Assembly (NCBI RefSeq): GCF_016481275.1
Contig: NZ_JAEMNW010000001.1
Location: forward strand, 620,001 to 684,000
DNA length: 64,000 nt
From: Antrihabitans auranticaus
GTDB lineage: Bacteria > Actinomycetota > Actinomycetes > Mycobacteriales > Mycobacteriaceae
Reading direction: 5' to 3'
In this document: positions 1 through 9,777 of the stretch, in pieces
How the letters are laid out: the number at the start of each line of letters is the position of its first letter
Position numbering within the stretch: the first letter of the stretch is position 1
Notes under the pieces: model-generated
The model's input: only the letters and a program-made list of their open reading frames with translations
Databases searched by the model: none
Told to the model about the DNA's origin: nothing
Position numbers and translations under genes: made by a program

Positions 1-867
1 CCCGCACACTGAACAAGCTCGGCGGTGACTTTCCGCTGGCAGCATCTGCCCGTTCCGTTCGAGGTGTATGCCGACGGCATCGACCTCGTCATCTTCGAGG
101 AATTCGGCGCGGGTGCGGCCGCTCTGCACCTCGCCGACCAGGTCGAGCGAAACGCCCTGATGCAGGACGAGAACTACCGCCGCAAGTTCCGCAAGCAGTA
201 CGACGCGAAGTTCGGCATGCGGGTGTGGCATCGCGATTTCTTCGACGCCGAGATCGTCGACTGCCCGGACGATTCGGTCGTCGGCAAAACCTTCGGTCAG
301 GTCGGTGTGGAAAACGGCCTGCATCCGGTGGACGCGTTCCTCGACCTGGTCGTCGCCTACGGGACGAAACTCCGCTGGCGGACAACGATTTCGAACCATC
401 GCCCGGAATTTCTGGCCAAGTTGGGCGCCGATGCCGGCGTGCAGATCGGCTTCTCGGACGCGGGTGCACACCTGCGGAACATGGCGTTCTACAACTTCGG
501 GCTCCGCTTCCTGCGGCGGGTCCGCGATGCGCAGCGAGCCGGACTCGAATTCATGACGCTCGAGCACGCCGTGCACAGACTGACCGGCGAACTCGCCGAG
601 TGGTACGACATCGACGCGGGGCACCTCCGCGAAGGTGACCGCGCGGACGTCGTCATCGTCGATCCCGCACACCTCGACGGCACCCTCGACGACTACGCCG
701 AAAGCCCCATCCCGGCGTTCGACAATCTGCCGCGCATGGTGAATCGCAACGACGCCGCCGTCACCGCCGTATTCGTCGCCGGCCAACTCGTCGTTGCGGA
801 CGGCCAACCGACCCCTGAACTGGGAATTCGCCGCACCGGACAGTTCCTCCGGGCCGGCGCGAAGTGA
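1..867 (+). CDS. Amidohydrolase, N-acyl-D-amino-acid deacylase type (5' end outside window, apparent frameshift)
   Basis: This is the C-terminal half of a metal-dependent amidohydrolase of the D-aminoacylase/Amidohydro_3 group; family members are about 550-580 residues. Visible family marks are the GFSDAGAH block (metal-binding Asp region), a following HRLTGELA helix, and the C-terminal GDRADVVIVDP strand typical of amidohydrolases. The main frame is open from base 25 to 867, but an in-frame TGA sits at 10-12. Bases 3-32 read well in the next frame (R-T-L-N-K-L-G-G-D-F) and then join the main frame at the R-W-Q-H-L-P block if one C near base 33 is skipped. So the gene enters from upstream in another frame: either a sequencing error or a real frameshift. 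It overlaps the next gene by 4 bp (GTGA). The substrate cannot be told. Confidence 0.75.
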
Positions 868-1460
868 CGCAGGCTCCCCGCCGGACGCAGGCCGAGCGGA
901 AGAGCGCAACAATGGCCAAGCTCGTCGAAGCCACGATCGAAGCGATCGAGGAGGTCGGCTACCACCGGGCGTCGGTCGGCGAAATCAGCACCAGGGCGGG
1001 CGTGTCCAAAGGTGGGTTGTTCCGGCATTTCGAGTCCCGGCTGGAGTTGGTCGTCGCCGCCGCCGAGGAGGTCGGCCGCCGGCACATGACGAACTTCAGG
1101 ACATTGCGCGCGACCACGGGCCACTTGAGTCCACTCGACCTCGTCCGCGAGGCGAGGTCGGCAACCCGGCACGAGACGAACGTGGTCTGGTTCGAGTTGC
1201 TCGTCGCCGCACGGACCGAGCCGGAGCTGCGGGAACGGTTGAGCCCGGTCGCGCGCGCGTTGCTCGACGACGTGGAAAACGCGGCACGCGAAACCGTCGA
1301 GCCTGGCGTTTCGGATGAGCTCACGCAGCTTGTCGCGACATCGCTCATCCACATGTTCGACGGTGAATCGATTTTTCGGTACACCTATCCCCGGCCCGAA
1401 CTCGAAGAGGCCAGGCTGCATGCCGCGGCACGCCTACTCGAATCGCTCACACAGCGATAA
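864..1460 (+). CDS. TetR family transcriptional regulator
   Basis: A 198-residue TetR/AcrR repressor. The N-terminal helix-turn-helix spans about residues 20-63 (ISTRAGVSKGGLFRHFESR carries the recognition helix). The C-terminal ligand domain is of the TetR_C_6-like helical type. The GTG start overlaps the stop of the amidohydrolase (GTGA), so the two are translationally coupled and the regulator probably controls that operon. Its 3' end overlaps the convergent EamA gene by 14 bp. The ligand is unknown. Confidence 0.85.
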   Translation: MTQAPRRTQAERKSATMAKLVEATIEAIEEVGYHRASVGEISTRAGVSKGGLFRHFESRLELVVAAAEEVGRRHMTNFRTLRATTGHLSPLDLVREARSATRHETNVVWFELLVAARTEPELRERLSPVARALLDDVENAARETVEPGVSDELTQLVATSLIHMFDGESIFRYTYPRPELEEARLHAAARLLESLTQR

Positions 1461-2307
1461 GGGCGACGGCCCCCAGGGCAAGCACCATGCCGACCTGCTG
1501 CAACCGGCCGACCCGCTCCCCCAGCATCACCATCGCCAGCAGCACAGTCGCGGCCGGATACAGCGAACCGATCACGCTGACCAAGGACAACAATCCGCTC
1601 TGAAACGCGAACAGCATCGCGCTCGAACTGATGACGTCGAGGAAGCTGACGTAGACCGCAAGCCGCAGCGGTTCGCCGCGTGGCGGAGAAAACAACCGGG
1701 CAGCCACTGCGACCAACCAGACGACGAGGGTCGCGGCCACGCGCGAGACGACGATCGGCCACAGGCCGCCGCCTTCGGGGATCCTGTGCAGGAAAATGAA
1801 CGAGACGGCGAACGCGACGCCGGAGCCGACGGTCAACCACGCAACGGTCGCAGTGAACCGCAGTTCGCGACCGCCGGTGATCTCTTCGGTCGTCGAATCC
1901 GGCGATTCCCGGCTGACGAGCACGACCGCAACCAGCGCGAGAGCGATTCCGACGAACGCCAGGGCACCCGGTCGTTCGCCGATCCCGATCCCGACGACGA
2001 CTGGAATTCCCGCCACGAGCACAGCCGTCAGCGGTGAAACGACGGCCATCGGACCCGACGCCAATGCCAGGTAGAACCACCAGACCGCCAGACCTGCGGC
2101 AATGCCCGACGCGAGCGCCCACCACACCGCCGGAGCAGTCAGCGATCCGCCGAAGAAGGGCGCCACGAGCAGAACAATGAGCACCGACAGCGGATAGGAC
2201 ACGATCACAATGCGGAGCGCAGCGACCCGCCTGGACGCGACGCCGCCGATGAAATCGCTGACGCCGTAGCCGACCGCGGCAACCAGCGCGAGCGCAATTG
2301 CCGTCAG
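1447..2307 (-). CDS. EamA/DMT-superfamily permease, probable non-standard start
   Basis: An integral membrane transporter of the drug/metabolite superfamily with two EamA repeats and about ten hydrophobic helices (for example [19 protein letters not shown] and [20 protein letters not shown]). The first ATG/GTG/TTG codon in frame is a GTG at 2206-2208, but starting there would lose the first helix. The frame stays open upstream and encodes a typical EamA N-terminus ([18 protein letters not shown], then a basic A-S-R-R). The only sensible initiation site before it is a CTG at 2305-2307 that overlaps the smpB stop codon (CTGA). From there the protein is 286 residues, normal for the family. Translation is probably coupled to smpB. 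Substrate unknown. Confidence 0.7.
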   Translation of the reverse strand: MTAIALALVAAVGYGVSDFIGGVASRRVAALRIVIVSYPLSVLIVLLVAPFFGGSLTAPAVWWALASGIAAGLAVWWFYLALASGPMAVVSPLTAVLVAGIPVVVGIGIGERPGALAFVGIALALVAVVLVSRESPDSTTEEITGGRELRFTATVAWLTVGSGVAFAVSFIFLHRIPEGGGLWPIVVSRVAATLVVWLVAVAARLFSPPRGEPLRLAVYVSFLDVISSSAMLFAFQSGLLSLVSVIGSLYPAATVLLAMVMLGERVGRLQQVGMVLALGAVALIAV

Positions 2308-2777
2308 CGCATGCCCTTGATCCTGCGACCGAGTTCCCGGGTCACTTCGCGCTCAGCGTCGCGCTTGGCAAGATCCTGCCGCTTGTCGTAGTCCTGCTTG
2401 CCTCGCGCAAGCGCGAGTTCGACCTTGACTTTGCCGTCGGCGAAGTACAACGAGAGTGGTACGAGCGTTTGGTTTCCCTCGCGCGTCTTACCGACGAGAT
2501 GCTCGATTTCCCGCTTGTGGAGCAACAGCTTCCGGGTGCGGCGGGGCGCGTGGTTGGTCCACGAACCGTGCGTGAACTCCGCGATGTGAAGCCCGCGCAG
2601 CCACACTTCGCCGTCGTCGACAGTCGCGAACGCGTCGACAAGCGAAGCCTTGCCCTCGCGCAGGCTCTTCACCTCGGTACCGACCAGCGCGATGCCGGCC
2701 TCGTACACATCGATGATCGAATAATTGTGCCGAGCCTTGCGGTTGGTCGCTATCGCCTTGCGGCCCTTCTCTTTCAT
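2304..2777 (-). CDS. smpB: SsrA-binding protein SmpB
   Basis: SmpB binds tmRNA and, with it, rescues stalled ribosomes by trans-translation. The 157-residue frame from ATG 2775-2777 begins M-K-E-K-G-R-K and contains the family core [27 protein letters not shown] and the basic C-terminal tail that mimics tRNA ([20 protein letters not shown], then RRIKGMR). An AGGGG ribosome-binding site lies about 8 nt upstream of this ATG, so the 18-residue upstream extension is rejected. It follows ftsX in the conserved actinobacterial order prfB-...-ftsE-ftsX-smpB. The tmRNA gene itself was not found next to it. Confidence 0.97.
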   Translation of the reverse strand: MKEKGRKAIATNRKARHNYSIIDVYEAGIALVGTEVKSLREGKASLVDAFATVDDGEVWLRGLHIAEFTHGSWTNHAPRRTRKLLLHKREIEHLVGKTREGNQTLVPLSLYFADGKVKVELALARGKQDYDKRQDLAKRDAEREVTRELGRRIKGMR

Positions 2778-2851
2778 GTCCAGGCCCCTTTCCGCGCAGA
2801 CTCGATCGATCGTCATCAACAGCAATAACAATAGGTGCTACAGCAATCGAA

Positions 2852-3751
2852 TTATTCCCGCACGTACAGGCGCAGGGTGATGTAGGCCGTCAGAGCCGCG
2901 AAACCGACGCCGCCGACCGCGAGGAACGGCGAGATCAGCACGACGTCCCAACCGGTCACCTGCGCGAAAACGTTGCTCTTGTAAAGATCACCGAGCGCAC
3001 CATCGATGACCAGCGGTTTCGCTATGAGCAGTCCGGCGATCGCCAGGATGAATCCGAGCATCGCGGCAACGACGGCCTCCACGAGGAACGGCAGTTGCGT
3101 GTACCACCGCGTTGCGCCGACGAGTCGCATGATCCCGACCTCCGCACGGCGGGTGAATGCCGCGATCTGCACCATGTTCGCGATCAACAGAATCGCGGCA
3201 AGCGCCTGGACGAGCGCGATCGCGAAGGCTGCGTTGCGCAGACCGTTGAAGACGTTGACCAGGCGGTCGACGAGTTCCTTCTGGTTCAGGATGTTGCCGA
3301 CGCCTTCGCGACCTTCGAACTTCTCGAAGATGACGCCGTAGCGATTCGGGTCTTCCATCTTGACCTTGAACGACGCCGGCAGCGGAATCGCTTCACTCGC
3401 GAGGTCCGCCAATTCGGGCTGGGTCTTCTGGAGGTACTCACGTGCCTGCGCCTTGGTGAGATAGTCCACCGCCTCCACACCCGGTGTGTTGTGCTCCAGG
3501 TCGTCGCGCAGCGACATGCAGATCGGCTGCTCGCAATTCGGATCGGCTTCCGTCTGCTCATCGGTCAGGAAGATCTGCACCTCGACGCGGTCCAGGAAGA
3601 TCGCCTTCGTGTTGTTGGCCATCTGCACCGCGAGCAGGCCACCACCGAACATCGCCAGCGAGATCGCAGTCGTAAGGATCATCGCCAGGGTCATCGTGAT
3701 GTTGCGGCGCAGGCCTTGCAGAACCTCGCTGAAGATGAAACTGAAGCGCAT
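2852..3751 (-). CDS. ftsX: Cell division ABC permease FtsX
   Basis: FtsX is the membrane subunit of the FtsEX complex, which couples cytosolic ATP hydrolysis to activation of periplasmic peptidoglycan hydrolases at the division site; in mycobacteria the partner is RipC. The 299-residue protein has the expected layout: a cytosolic N-terminus, one helix at about 22-45, a large extracytoplasmic domain, then three helices in the C-terminal half (AIALVQALAAILLIANMVQI, LPFLVEAVVAAMLGFILAIA, ISPFLAVGGVGFAALTAYI). The cytosolic loop F-T-R-R-A-E-V-G-I-M-R-L-V-G-A is the family's coupling segment. It lies 55 bp downstream of ftsE in the same operon. Confidence 0.97.
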   Translation of the reverse strand: MRFSFIFSEVLQGLRRNITMTLAMILTTAISLAMFGGGLLAVQMANNTKAIFLDRVEVQIFLTDEQTEADPNCEQPICMSLRDDLEHNTPGVEAVDYLTKAQAREYLQKTQPELADLASEAIPLPASFKVKMEDPNRYGVIFEKFEGREGVGNILNQKELVDRLVNVFNGLRNAAFAIALVQALAAILLIANMVQIAAFTRRAEVGIMRLVGATRWYTQLPFLVEAVVAAMLGFILAIAGLLIAKPLVIDGALGDLYKSNVFAQVTGWDVVLISPFLAVGGVGFAALTAYITLRLYVRE

Positions 3752-3806
3752 ATCGGTTCGCTGTCCTTAATGTGTCGAACTCACAGGTGTGCGGAAAGGA
3801 AGGTCG

Positions 3807-4496
3807 TTATCGACCGACGCCGTAGACGCCTCGTGCTTCGTCTCGGACGACCTTGCCCAGATCGAGTTCGACGACCCGCCTGCGCATCGCGTCGACAATG
3901 TGGTTGTCGTGCGTTGCCATGAGCACTGTCGTGCCGGTTCGGTTGATGCGCTCGAGCAGCAACATGATGTCCTGGCTGGTGTCCGGATCCAGGTTTCCGG
4001 TGGGCTCGTCCGCGAGCAGAACCAGTGGCCGATTCACGAACGCGCGCGCGATCGCGACGCGCTGCTGCTCGCCGCCGGACAGCTCGGTCGGCAACCGATC
4101 CGCCTTGCCTGCCAACCCGACCAGCTCGAGCACCTCCGGCACGGTGCGCTCGATGAACGAGCGCGGCTTGCCGATCACCTCTAATGCGAAGGCCACATTC
4201 TGCTCGACCGTCTTCTGCTGCAGCAGCCGAAAGTCCTGGAAAACACAGCCGATTCGTTGCCGCAGCTTCGGCACTCGGCGCGCCGACAGCTTGTTCACAT
4301 GGAAGTCGGCGACCTTGATGTCACCCGACGTCAGCGACTCTTCTTTGATGAGAAGTCTGATGAGCGTCGACTTCCCCGAACCCGACGCGCCGATGATGAA
4401 AACGAACTCGCCCTTGTCGACTTCGATGCTCACCTTGTCCAACGCCGGACGTCCGGACGCCTTGTAGGACTTGGACACATTCTGGACGCTGATCAC
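3807..4496 (-). CDS. ftsE: Cell division ATP-binding protein FtsE
   Basis: ATPase partner of FtsX. In the 229 residues the Walker A is GASGSGKST (36-44), the Q-loop is CVFQDFR, the signature is LSGGEQQRV (about 139-147), the Walker B is [12 protein letters not shown] with the catalytic Glu at 164, and the switch His is in MATHD. The length is typical of FtsE. It is the first of ftsE-ftsX on the minus strand and is preceded by a 57-bp gap and the small membrane protein gene, as at the Rv3102c/Rv3103c locus of M. tuberculosis. Confidence 0.97.
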   Translation of the reverse strand: MISVQNVSKSYKASGRPALDKVSIEVDKGEFVFIIGASGSGKSTLIRLLIKEESLTSGDIKVADFHVNKLSARRVPKLRQRIGCVFQDFRLLQQKTVEQNVAFALEVIGKPRSFIERTVPEVLELVGLAGKADRLPTELSGGEQQRVAIARAFVNRPLVLLADEPTGNLDPDTSQDIMLLLERINRTGTTVLMATHDNHIVDAMRRRVVELDLGKVVRDEARGVYGVGR

Positions 4497-4553
4497 GGGG
4501 AGCCAGTGTAGCGTCAGCCACTCCTGTCCCAGCTCAGGTGAAGCCGCAGCCTG

Positions 4554-4799
4554 TCAGCTCGGCGGCGCCGGAGTCGTCGACTGCTGGACAGCAGTAGTGG
4601 TCGGCGCAACCGTTGTCTGCACGACGGTCGTGGGTGCAGCGGGCACGGGTTCCGACGACGTCGACGTTGGCGCTTGAATCATCGGAATGAACTCTTGGGG
4701 CTGCACCGGCGTCGGGCGCACGAGGACGTAGAGCGCCATCAGCAGAACCCAGACTCCGATAAGGATCAGCGTGGAACGGCGCGGCTTGGTGGCCTTCAC
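4554..4799 (-). CDS. Small Thr/Pro-rich single-pass membrane protein (Rv3103c-like position)
   Basis: An 81-residue protein with a basic N-terminus (KATKPRR), one hydrophobic helix (about 10-27, LILIGVWVLLMALYVLV) and an extracytoplasmic tail rich in Thr, Pro, Ser and Val with no enzymatic motif. It starts inside the 3' end of mscS (ATGA-type 4-bp overlap) and lies just before ftsE. M. tuberculosis has a proline-rich membrane protein gene at the same place (Rv3103c). Its position in the operon suggests a role near the divisome, but this is inference; sequence conservation in such tails is low. Confidence 0.75.
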   Translation of the reverse strand: MKATKPRRSTLILIGVWVLLMALYVLVRPTPVQPQEFIPMIQAPTSTSSEPVPAAPTTVVQTTVAPTTTAVQQSTTPAPPS

Positions 4800-5701
4800 G
4801 CGCGATCCCCCAAAGTGTCGTCAGGTCTGAGCATTTCCGACGACATGCCTGCCGCCGCGGTACCGAAGCCTTCGCGGCGCAGGGCCGCGGCGACTCGTAT
4901 CCGCAACTCCCGGCCGACCTGAAACTGCTTGCCCGGCAACGTGCGTGCGACCATGCGGATATTGACCTGATCCATCTCGAAGCTTTCGATTCCCATCACG
5001 CTCGGCTCGTCGAGCAACAACGCCTGTAGCCGCTTCTCTTTGTATGCCTTCGCACCGACGTCACGCAGAATCTCGTTGACATGGTTGATGTCGGCAGTGG
5101 ACGGAATCGGGACGTCGACAACGGCCCGTGCCCAATCCTTCGACAGGTTGGTAACTTTCACGATCTGCCCGTTCGGCACGATGACGACCTCGCCGTCGGT
5201 CGACCGCATCTTTGTGACGCGCAGAGTCACGTCTTCGATCGTTCCGCTCGCTTCGCCGCCCGCATTCACCGCGATCTCGACGACGTCACCGAAGCCGTAC
5301 TGCCGCTCGGTGATGATGAAGAAGCCGGCGAGAATGTCTTGGACGATCCGCTGCGCACCGAAGCCCAGCGCCGCACCGAGGACCGCCGCCGGAGCGACGA
5401 GACCGCTCAGCGAAAAGCCCAGCCGTTGCAGGACTTCCATGCCGATGAGGATGTAGGCAATCGTCAGGACGACCCATGTCAACACCTGCGCGAGCGCGTG
5501 GCGGTGCTTCTCGGCCTCCGAACGGACGAGGGCGTCGCTGTGCTGAAAACTCTGATCGATCTGCTCGAGCACCCGATCGCGCAACCACGCAACCAACCGC
5601 CCGAAGATCACGGCGCCCAGCACGAAAAGGACGATCTCGAGCCCGCTCGACCGTACCCAATCGCTGAGGTCCGTCGTCGGCGCTATTCCCAATGTCGGCA
5701 T
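4796..5701 (-). CDS. Small-conductance mechanosensitive channel, MscS family
   Basis: A 301-residue MscS-type channel that would open under membrane tension to release solutes after hypo-osmotic shock. Hydrophobic segments lie near 19-37, 72-92 and 97-125. The pore-lining third helix and following beta domain are recognisable from LSGLVAPAAVLGAALGFGAQ, then R-I-V-Q-D-I-L-A-G-F-F, then QYGFGDVVEI and the V-P-N-G motif (IVPNGQIVKVTNLS) diagnostic of MscS. It lies 3 bp downstream of prfB and overlaps the next gene by 4 bp, so it is co-transcribed with translation and division genes. Confidence 0.93.
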   Translation of the reverse strand: MPTLGIAPTTDLSDWVRSSGLEIVLFVLGAVIFGRLVAWLRDRVLEQIDQSFQHSDALVRSEAEKHRHALAQVLTWVVLTIAYILIGMEVLQRLGFSLSGLVAPAAVLGAALGFGAQRIVQDILAGFFIITERQYGFGDVVEIAVNAGGEASGTIEDVTLRVTKMRSTDGEVVIVPNGQIVKVTNLSKDWARAVVDVPIPSTADINHVNEILRDVGAKAYKEKRLQALLLDEPSVMGIESFEMDQVNIRMVARTLPGKQFQVGRELRIRVAAALRREGFGTAAAGMSSEMLRPDDTLGDRA

Positions 5702-5704
5702 ACG

Positions 5705-6817
5705 TCAGGCCTGCTCGCTCATGCGCCACCGAATGCCGGACTCGATGAATTTGTCGAGGTCGCCGTCGAGCACAGCGGTCGGGTTGTTGACCTCGTAGTT
5801 GGTACGCAGATCCTTGACCATCTGGTACGGGTGCAGGACGTAGCTGCGCATCTGGTTGCCCCACGAACTACCGCCGTCGCCCTTGAGCGCGTCCATCTCG
5901 GCTCGCTCTTCCTTGCGCTTGCGTTCGAGCAGCTTGGCCTGCAGCACCCGCATCGCGGAAACCTTGTTTTGCAGCTGCGACTTCTCGTTCTGGCAGGTGA
6001 CGACGATTCCGGTCGGGATGTGTGTGAGGCGGACCGCCGAGTCGGTGGTGTTGACGCTCTGTCCACCCGGACCCGACGAGCGGTACACGTCGACCCGGAT
6101 CTCGCCTTCGGGGATGTCGATGTGGTCCGTCGTCTCGACGACGGGCAGTACCTCGACCTCGGCAAACGACGTCTGACGACGGCCCTGGTTGTCGAACGGA
6201 CTGATTCGGACGAGTCGGTGGGTGCCCTGCTCGACCGACAGCGTGCCGTACGAGTAGGGGGCCTTGACCGCGAACGTCGCGCTCTTGATTCCGGCCTCTT
6301 CCGCGTAGGAGGTGTCGTAGACCTCGACGCCGTAACCGTGCTTCTCGGCCCAGCGGATGTACATACGCATCAACATCTCGGCCCAGTCCGCCGCGTCGAT
6401 ACCGCCCGCGCCGCTCCGGATGTTGACGAGTGCGTCACGTTTGTCGTATTCCCCGGAGAGGAAGGTGCGGATTTCCATCGACTCGATGTCTTCATGCAGT
6501 TTCGCGCGCTCAGCGTCAGCATCGGCGGTCGCGGCGACTGCAGCGTCACCGTCTTCGCCTTCGGCGAGTTCATAGAGGACCGGCAGATCTTCGAGTCGCT
6601 GGCGAAGCTCGTCGACTCGGCGCAGTTCCCCCTGCGCGTAGGACAGCTGGCTGGTGACCTGTTGCGCGTGCTCCTGGTCGTTCCACAGCTCGGGATCGGC
6701 AGCCTGGTGCTCGAGCTCATCGATCCGACGCCGCAGCTCCTCGACGTCGATAACCGACTCGATGGTCTTCATGCTGGTGTCGAGCTTGGCGAGATCGTCC
6801 GCAACGTCAGGATGCAC
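5705..6817 (-). CDS. prfB: Peptide chain release factor 2
   Basis: Release factor 2 recognises UGA and UAA stop codons and triggers peptide release. The 370-residue frame shows a helical N-terminal domain, the RF2 codon-recognition tripeptide SPF (206-208 in R-I-S-P-F-D-N-Q), and the universal peptidyl-tRNA hydrolysis motif GGQ (251-253 in [14 protein letters not shown]). There is no in-frame UGA near codon 25, so the autoregulatory +1 frameshift known from E. coli prfB is absent here. The start is GTG at 6815-6817. It is the first gene of the prfB-mscS-small protein-ftsE-ftsX-smpB run. Confidence 0.97.
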   Translation of the reverse strand: MHPDVADDLAKLDTSMKTIESVIDVEELRRRIDELEHQAADPELWNDQEHAQQVTSQLSYAQGELRRVDELRQRLEDLPVLYELAEGEDGDAAVAATADADAERAKLHEDIESMEIRTFLSGEYDKRDALVNIRSGAGGIDAADWAEMLMRMYIRWAEKHGYGVEVYDTSYAEEAGIKSATFAVKAPYSYGTLSVEQGTHRLVRISPFDNQGRRQTSFAEVEVLPVVETTDHIDIPEGEIRVDVYRSSGPGGQSVNTTDSAVRLTHIPTGIVVTCQNEKSQLQNKVSAMRVLQAKLLERKRKEERAEMDALKGDGGSSWGNQMRSYVLHPYQMVKDLRTNYEVNNPTAVLDGDLDKFIESGIRWRMSEQA

Positions 6818-6960
6818 GATTTTCTAGGTTACCCGTGGCAGGAGACCGACCGTAACCAGCGAGGGGTCCACCCTTCTATTCATGCTGCGCCGATGGGTCG
6901 TGTTCGCAGCGCTACGTCTACAGGATTCATATGCGTAATTCCGAATATGAGGAGAACCCT

Positions 6961-7455
6961 GTGACAGTCACCGATGAGTACTTGGCGAACAACGCCGATT
7001 ACGCCGCGCAGTTCAGCGGACCATTGCCGTTGCCGCCGAGCAAGCACGTCGCAGTTGTCGCCTGCATGGACGCACGCCTCGACGTGTACCGCATCCTCGG
7101 CCTGAGCGAAGGCGAAGCGCACGTGATTCGCAACGCCGGCGGCGTCGTTACCGACGATGAAATCCGCTCGCTCGCGATCAGCCAGCGTCTGCTCGGCACG
7201 AAGGAAATCATTCTCATCCACCACACGGATTGCGGAATGCTGACGTTCACCGACGACGACTTCAAGCGCGGCATCCAGGAGGAGACGGGCCTCAAGCCGG
7301 CGTGGTCGGCCGAGGCGTTCCCCGACCTCGACGACGACGTGCGCCAGTCATTGCGCCGGATCGAGCAGAGCCCGTTCGTCACCAAGCACGAGTCCCTGCG
7401 CGGCTTCGTTTTCGACGTCGCCACCGGCCTGCTCAACGAGGTCAAGATCGACTGA
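6961..7455 (+). CDS. canA: Beta-class carbonic anhydrase (Rv1284/CanA type)
   Basis: Interconverts CO2 and bicarbonate. From GTG 6961 the protein is 164 residues, nearly the length of M. tuberculosis Rv1284, and begins M-T-V-T-D-E-Y-L-A-N-N. The zinc ligands are Cys35 (in VACMDARLD, followed by the catalytic-dyad Asp37), His88 and Cys91 (in HHTDCGM). An AGGAG sequence 7 nt upstream supports this start over the ATG at 6931. The gene stands alone and overlaps the convergent phosphoesterase by 14 bp. Confidence 0.93.
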   Translation: MTVTDEYLANNADYAAQFSGPLPLPPSKHVAVVACMDARLDVYRILGLSEGEAHVIRNAGGVVTDDEIRSLAISQRLLGTKEIILIHHTDCGMLTFTDDDFKRGIQEETGLKPAWSAEAFPDLDDDVRQSLRRIEQSPFVTKHESLRGFVFDVATGLLNEVKID

Positions 7456-8359
7456 TTTTGGGGGCTGCGCCTCTGTGCGTCAGCGCCTCGACCCAGGTCA
7501 CGCCGTCGACCTCGCTCGCGCCAGTCTTGTCGGCCGAGAACTCGACGGTGTGGACCACGGCCCGCGTCACGAAGTCCAACGCATGAACACGGACCGCCGC
7601 GCCCTCGACCACGATGCGCAGTCCTTGATTGAACGGTCCGTCGTGCGGCCGCTCGCCGCCGCGTCCGTCCGGACCAAAACCGGTCTGGACTGCGCCGGTA
7701 TTGGCGGCGGCAAAGCCTCTCGCCCGTGTGAACCAGTCGGCGCGCGACAAGTTCCAGTGGCTGTGCCCGCTCAGGAACAGCACTTCCGGATGCGCCTCCA
7801 GCAGCGTCAGAAGCTGGTCCGCCTCCGCGTAATCGCGCGAATACATCTTCGGCGCCTGAGTGACCGGGTCGTCGTACGTTCCGGACACGGTATGCGGCAG
7901 CGGATGGTGACTCAACACGACGACCGGTGCGGAGACGTTCGTGTCGAGTTCCGCGGCCAGCCACGCCAACTGATCGGCGCCCAGGACCACGTAGTGACCG
8001 GATTTCTCGCTGCCGTCGAGCGTGCCCAGCCGCAGGACCTTGACATCGCCGATCCGGTGCGCCGAATAGAGGCCCGGCATCCCGGTGAACTGCAGAAATC
8101 GGTCGATGGAGACACGGTTGGTGCGGTGGTTGTAGAAGTCGTGATTACCGATGGTGAACAACGCCGGCGGATGCGGTGCCGCCGCCAAATGCGCGAAGAG
8201 CTCCCGGTACTGCCGAACCCGACCGTTGGCCGTGAGATCGCCGTTGACGAAAAGTGCGTCCGCCGTGCCGAATTCGGCGAGCGCCGACAGGGCGGTATCG
8301 AGGTCCACCATGTCTGCCTGGGTGTCCGAGAGAACGTCGAACGCAACGGCCTGCGCCAT
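7442..8359 (-). CDS. Calcineurin-like metallophosphoesterase
   Basis: A 305-residue dinuclear metal phosphoesterase. The five metallophosphatase blocks are visible: D-V-L-S-D-T-Q near the N-terminus (the usual D-x-H has Gln in place of His), NGDLT, GNHDF, LSHHPL and SGHSHW. The substrate cannot be deduced. It has no signal peptide and is probably cytosolic. It is divergent from hisN with only about 23 bp between start codons, so the two share a promoter region. Confidence 0.88.
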   Translation of the reverse strand: MAQAVAFDVLSDTQADMVDLDTALSALAEFGTADALFVNGDLTANGRVRQYRELFAHLAAAPHPPALFTIGNHDFYNHRTNRVSIDRFLQFTGMPGLYSAHRIGDVKVLRLGTLDGSEKSGHYVVLGADQLAWLAAELDTNVSAPVVVLSHHPLPHTVSGTYDDPVTQAPKMYSRDYAEADQLLTLLEAHPEVLFLSGHSHWNLSRADWFTRARGFAAANTGAVQTGFGPDGRGGERPHDGPFNQGLRIVVEGAAVRVHALDFVTRAVVHTVEFSADKTGASEVDGVTWVEALTHRGAAPKISRS

Positions 8360-8382
8360 GGCTTCAATTGTGCAGGGCTAAC

Positions 8383-9180
8383 GTGTCCACCGTGGCCGAC
8401 CTCTCAGACGACCTTGCTCTCGCGCTGCGAATCGCAGACGACGCCGATGCCATCACGCGCTCGCGTTTCGGTGCGATCGACCTGCACATCGATGACAAGC
8501 CCGACCTGACGCCGGTCTCCGACGCAGACCTCGCGGTCGAGCGATCGGCCCGCGCCACACTCGCGCAGGAGCGTCCCGGCGACGCCGTCCTCGGGGAAGA
8601 ATTCGGTGGCACAGCCGGGTTCAGCGGTCGGCAGTGGGTGATCGACCCCATCGACGGCACCAAGAACTTCGTTCGTGGCGTGCCGATCTGGGCGTCGCTG
8701 ATAGCGCTGCTGGTCGACGGCGTTCCCGTGGTCGGCGTCGTGAGTGCGCCCGCGCTGGTCCGGCGGTGGTGGGCCGCCGAAGGTGCCGGTGCCTGGACGC
8801 AATTCGCCGACCAGCCCGCGCGCAAGATTTCCGTGTCGGCGATCGAATCGCTCGACGCCGCAAGTCTCTCGTTCGCGAGTCTGTCGGGCTGGCGCGAACG
8901 TGGACTCCGTGAGCAGTTCGTCGGATTGACCGACGAGGTCTGGCGTGTCCGCGGCTACGGCGACTTCTTCTCGTACTGCCTTGTTGCCGAGGGCGCGGCC
9001 GAGATCGCGGCGGAGCCCGAGGTGTCGTTGTGGGACCTCGCACCACTCGACGTGCTCGTCCGCGAAGCCGGGGGCAAATTCACCGGACTCGACGGCTCAC
9101 CGGGGCCGCACAGCGGTAGCGCGGTCGCGACCAACGGACCGCTGCACGCGGCCGTACTACGCCGGGTCGGCGTGTCCTGA
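8383..9180 (+). CDS. hisN: Histidinol-phosphatase of the inositol monophosphatase family
   Basis: Dephosphorylates L-histidinol phosphate in histidine biosynthesis; in actinobacteria this step is done by an IMPase-fold HisN (Rv3137 in M. tuberculosis). From GTG 8383 the protein is 265 residues. Metal-binding motifs are GEEFGG (71-76), [15 protein letters not shown] (85-99) and the C-terminal [17 protein letters not shown]. An AGGG about 6 nt upstream favours GTG 8383; a second GTG lies at 8392. The long upstream open extension overlaps the divergent phosphoesterase and is not used. Other IMPase-family substrates remain possible. Confidence 0.85.
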   Translation: MSTVADLSDDLALALRIADDADAITRSRFGAIDLHIDDKPDLTPVSDADLAVERSARATLAQERPGDAVLGEEFGGTAGFSGRQWVIDPIDGTKNFVRGVPIWASLIALLVDGVPVVGVVSAPALVRRWWAAEGAGAWTQFADQPARKISVSAIESLDAASLSFASLSGWRERGLREQFVGLTDEVWRVRGYGDFFSYCLVAEGAAEIAAEPEVSLWDLAPLDVLVREAGGKFTGLDGSPGPHSGSAVATNGPLHAAVLRRVGVS

Positions 9181-9777
9181 CCTGACGCTCCGGCCCAGAA
9201 CGAACTCGGCAACATCCGCGGTCACGACGCTGTGCACCGGTTCGTGCAGAAGGTCGTGGCCCGCGTCGACGTATTCGCGCAGCTCCACCCCGGTCTGCCG
9301 GTCCACCCACTCGCGGATCGGATCGATCGGTGCGAGCCTGTCGTCGACGCCGTGTACGAGGAGCGTCGGAATGACCGGCGCTCGCAGTGTGACGACACTT
9401 TTCGGCGTCCCGCACAGGACGGCGGCAGCGATTCCCGCCGTTCTCGACTGCAACGCGACAAGGGCGGTCGCTGAACCGAGCGAGTGTCCCATCAACACGA
9501 CCGACCTGTCCTTACGTGCGAGTTCGACCAGTTGCCAGGCATTTTCGGCGAGGTCCGACAACGGGGCAAGCTGGTCGGGTTCACCTTCGCTCAGTCCATG
9601 TCCGACGTGGTCGAGTGCCCACACTTCGATCCCGCGGGCGTTCGATGCCCGGGCAAAACGGTGGTAATCGCCGGTGTGCTGACGGCTACCGTGCAGAAAG
9701 ACGAGAACGGCCGCCGGCGTTTCCACCGCCCAGGTCCTGTAGTGGACGCGGCCACTCACACCATCGAAGAAGGGCAT
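9157..9777 (-). CDS. Alpha/beta hydrolase, monoacylglycerol-lipase-like
   Basis: A 206-residue serine hydrolase. It has the oxyanion-hole HG ([11 protein letters not shown], as in monoacylglycerol lipases), the nucleophile elbow GHSLG (Ser99), an acid near Asp145/146 ([10 protein letters not shown]) and the catalytic His174 ([10 protein letters not shown]). The lid region is short. The ATG at 9775-9777 overlaps the stop of the upstream PLP enzyme by one base (TGATG), so this start is preferred over 9789. Its 3' end overlaps convergent hisN by 24 bp. Natural substrate unknown. Confidence 0.88.
   Translation of the reverse strand: MPFFDGVSGRVHYRTWAVETPAAVLVFLHGSRQHTGDYHRFARASNARGIEVWALDHVGHGLSEGEPDQLAPLSDLAENAWQLVELARKDRSVVLMGHSLGSATALVALQSRTAGIAAAVLCGTPKSVVTLRAPVIPTLLVHGVDDRLAPIDPIREWVDRQTGVELREYVDAGHDLLHEPVHSVVTADVAEFVLGRSVRSGHADPA

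Noticed and set aside
2778-2831. 18-residue N-terminal extension of SmpB
   Set aside because: The internal ATG has a good ribosome site and matches the family start; the extension is not SmpB-like.
5705-6817. Programmed frameshift in prfB
   Set aside because: The frame is continuous from GTG 6817 to the stop, with no in-frame UGA near codon 25.
5081-6964. 627-codon open frame on the plus strand
   Set aside because: It lies antisense to mscS and prfB, both of which match known families in full. Its translation is Arg/Asp/Val-rich without motifs, typical of high-GC shadow frames.
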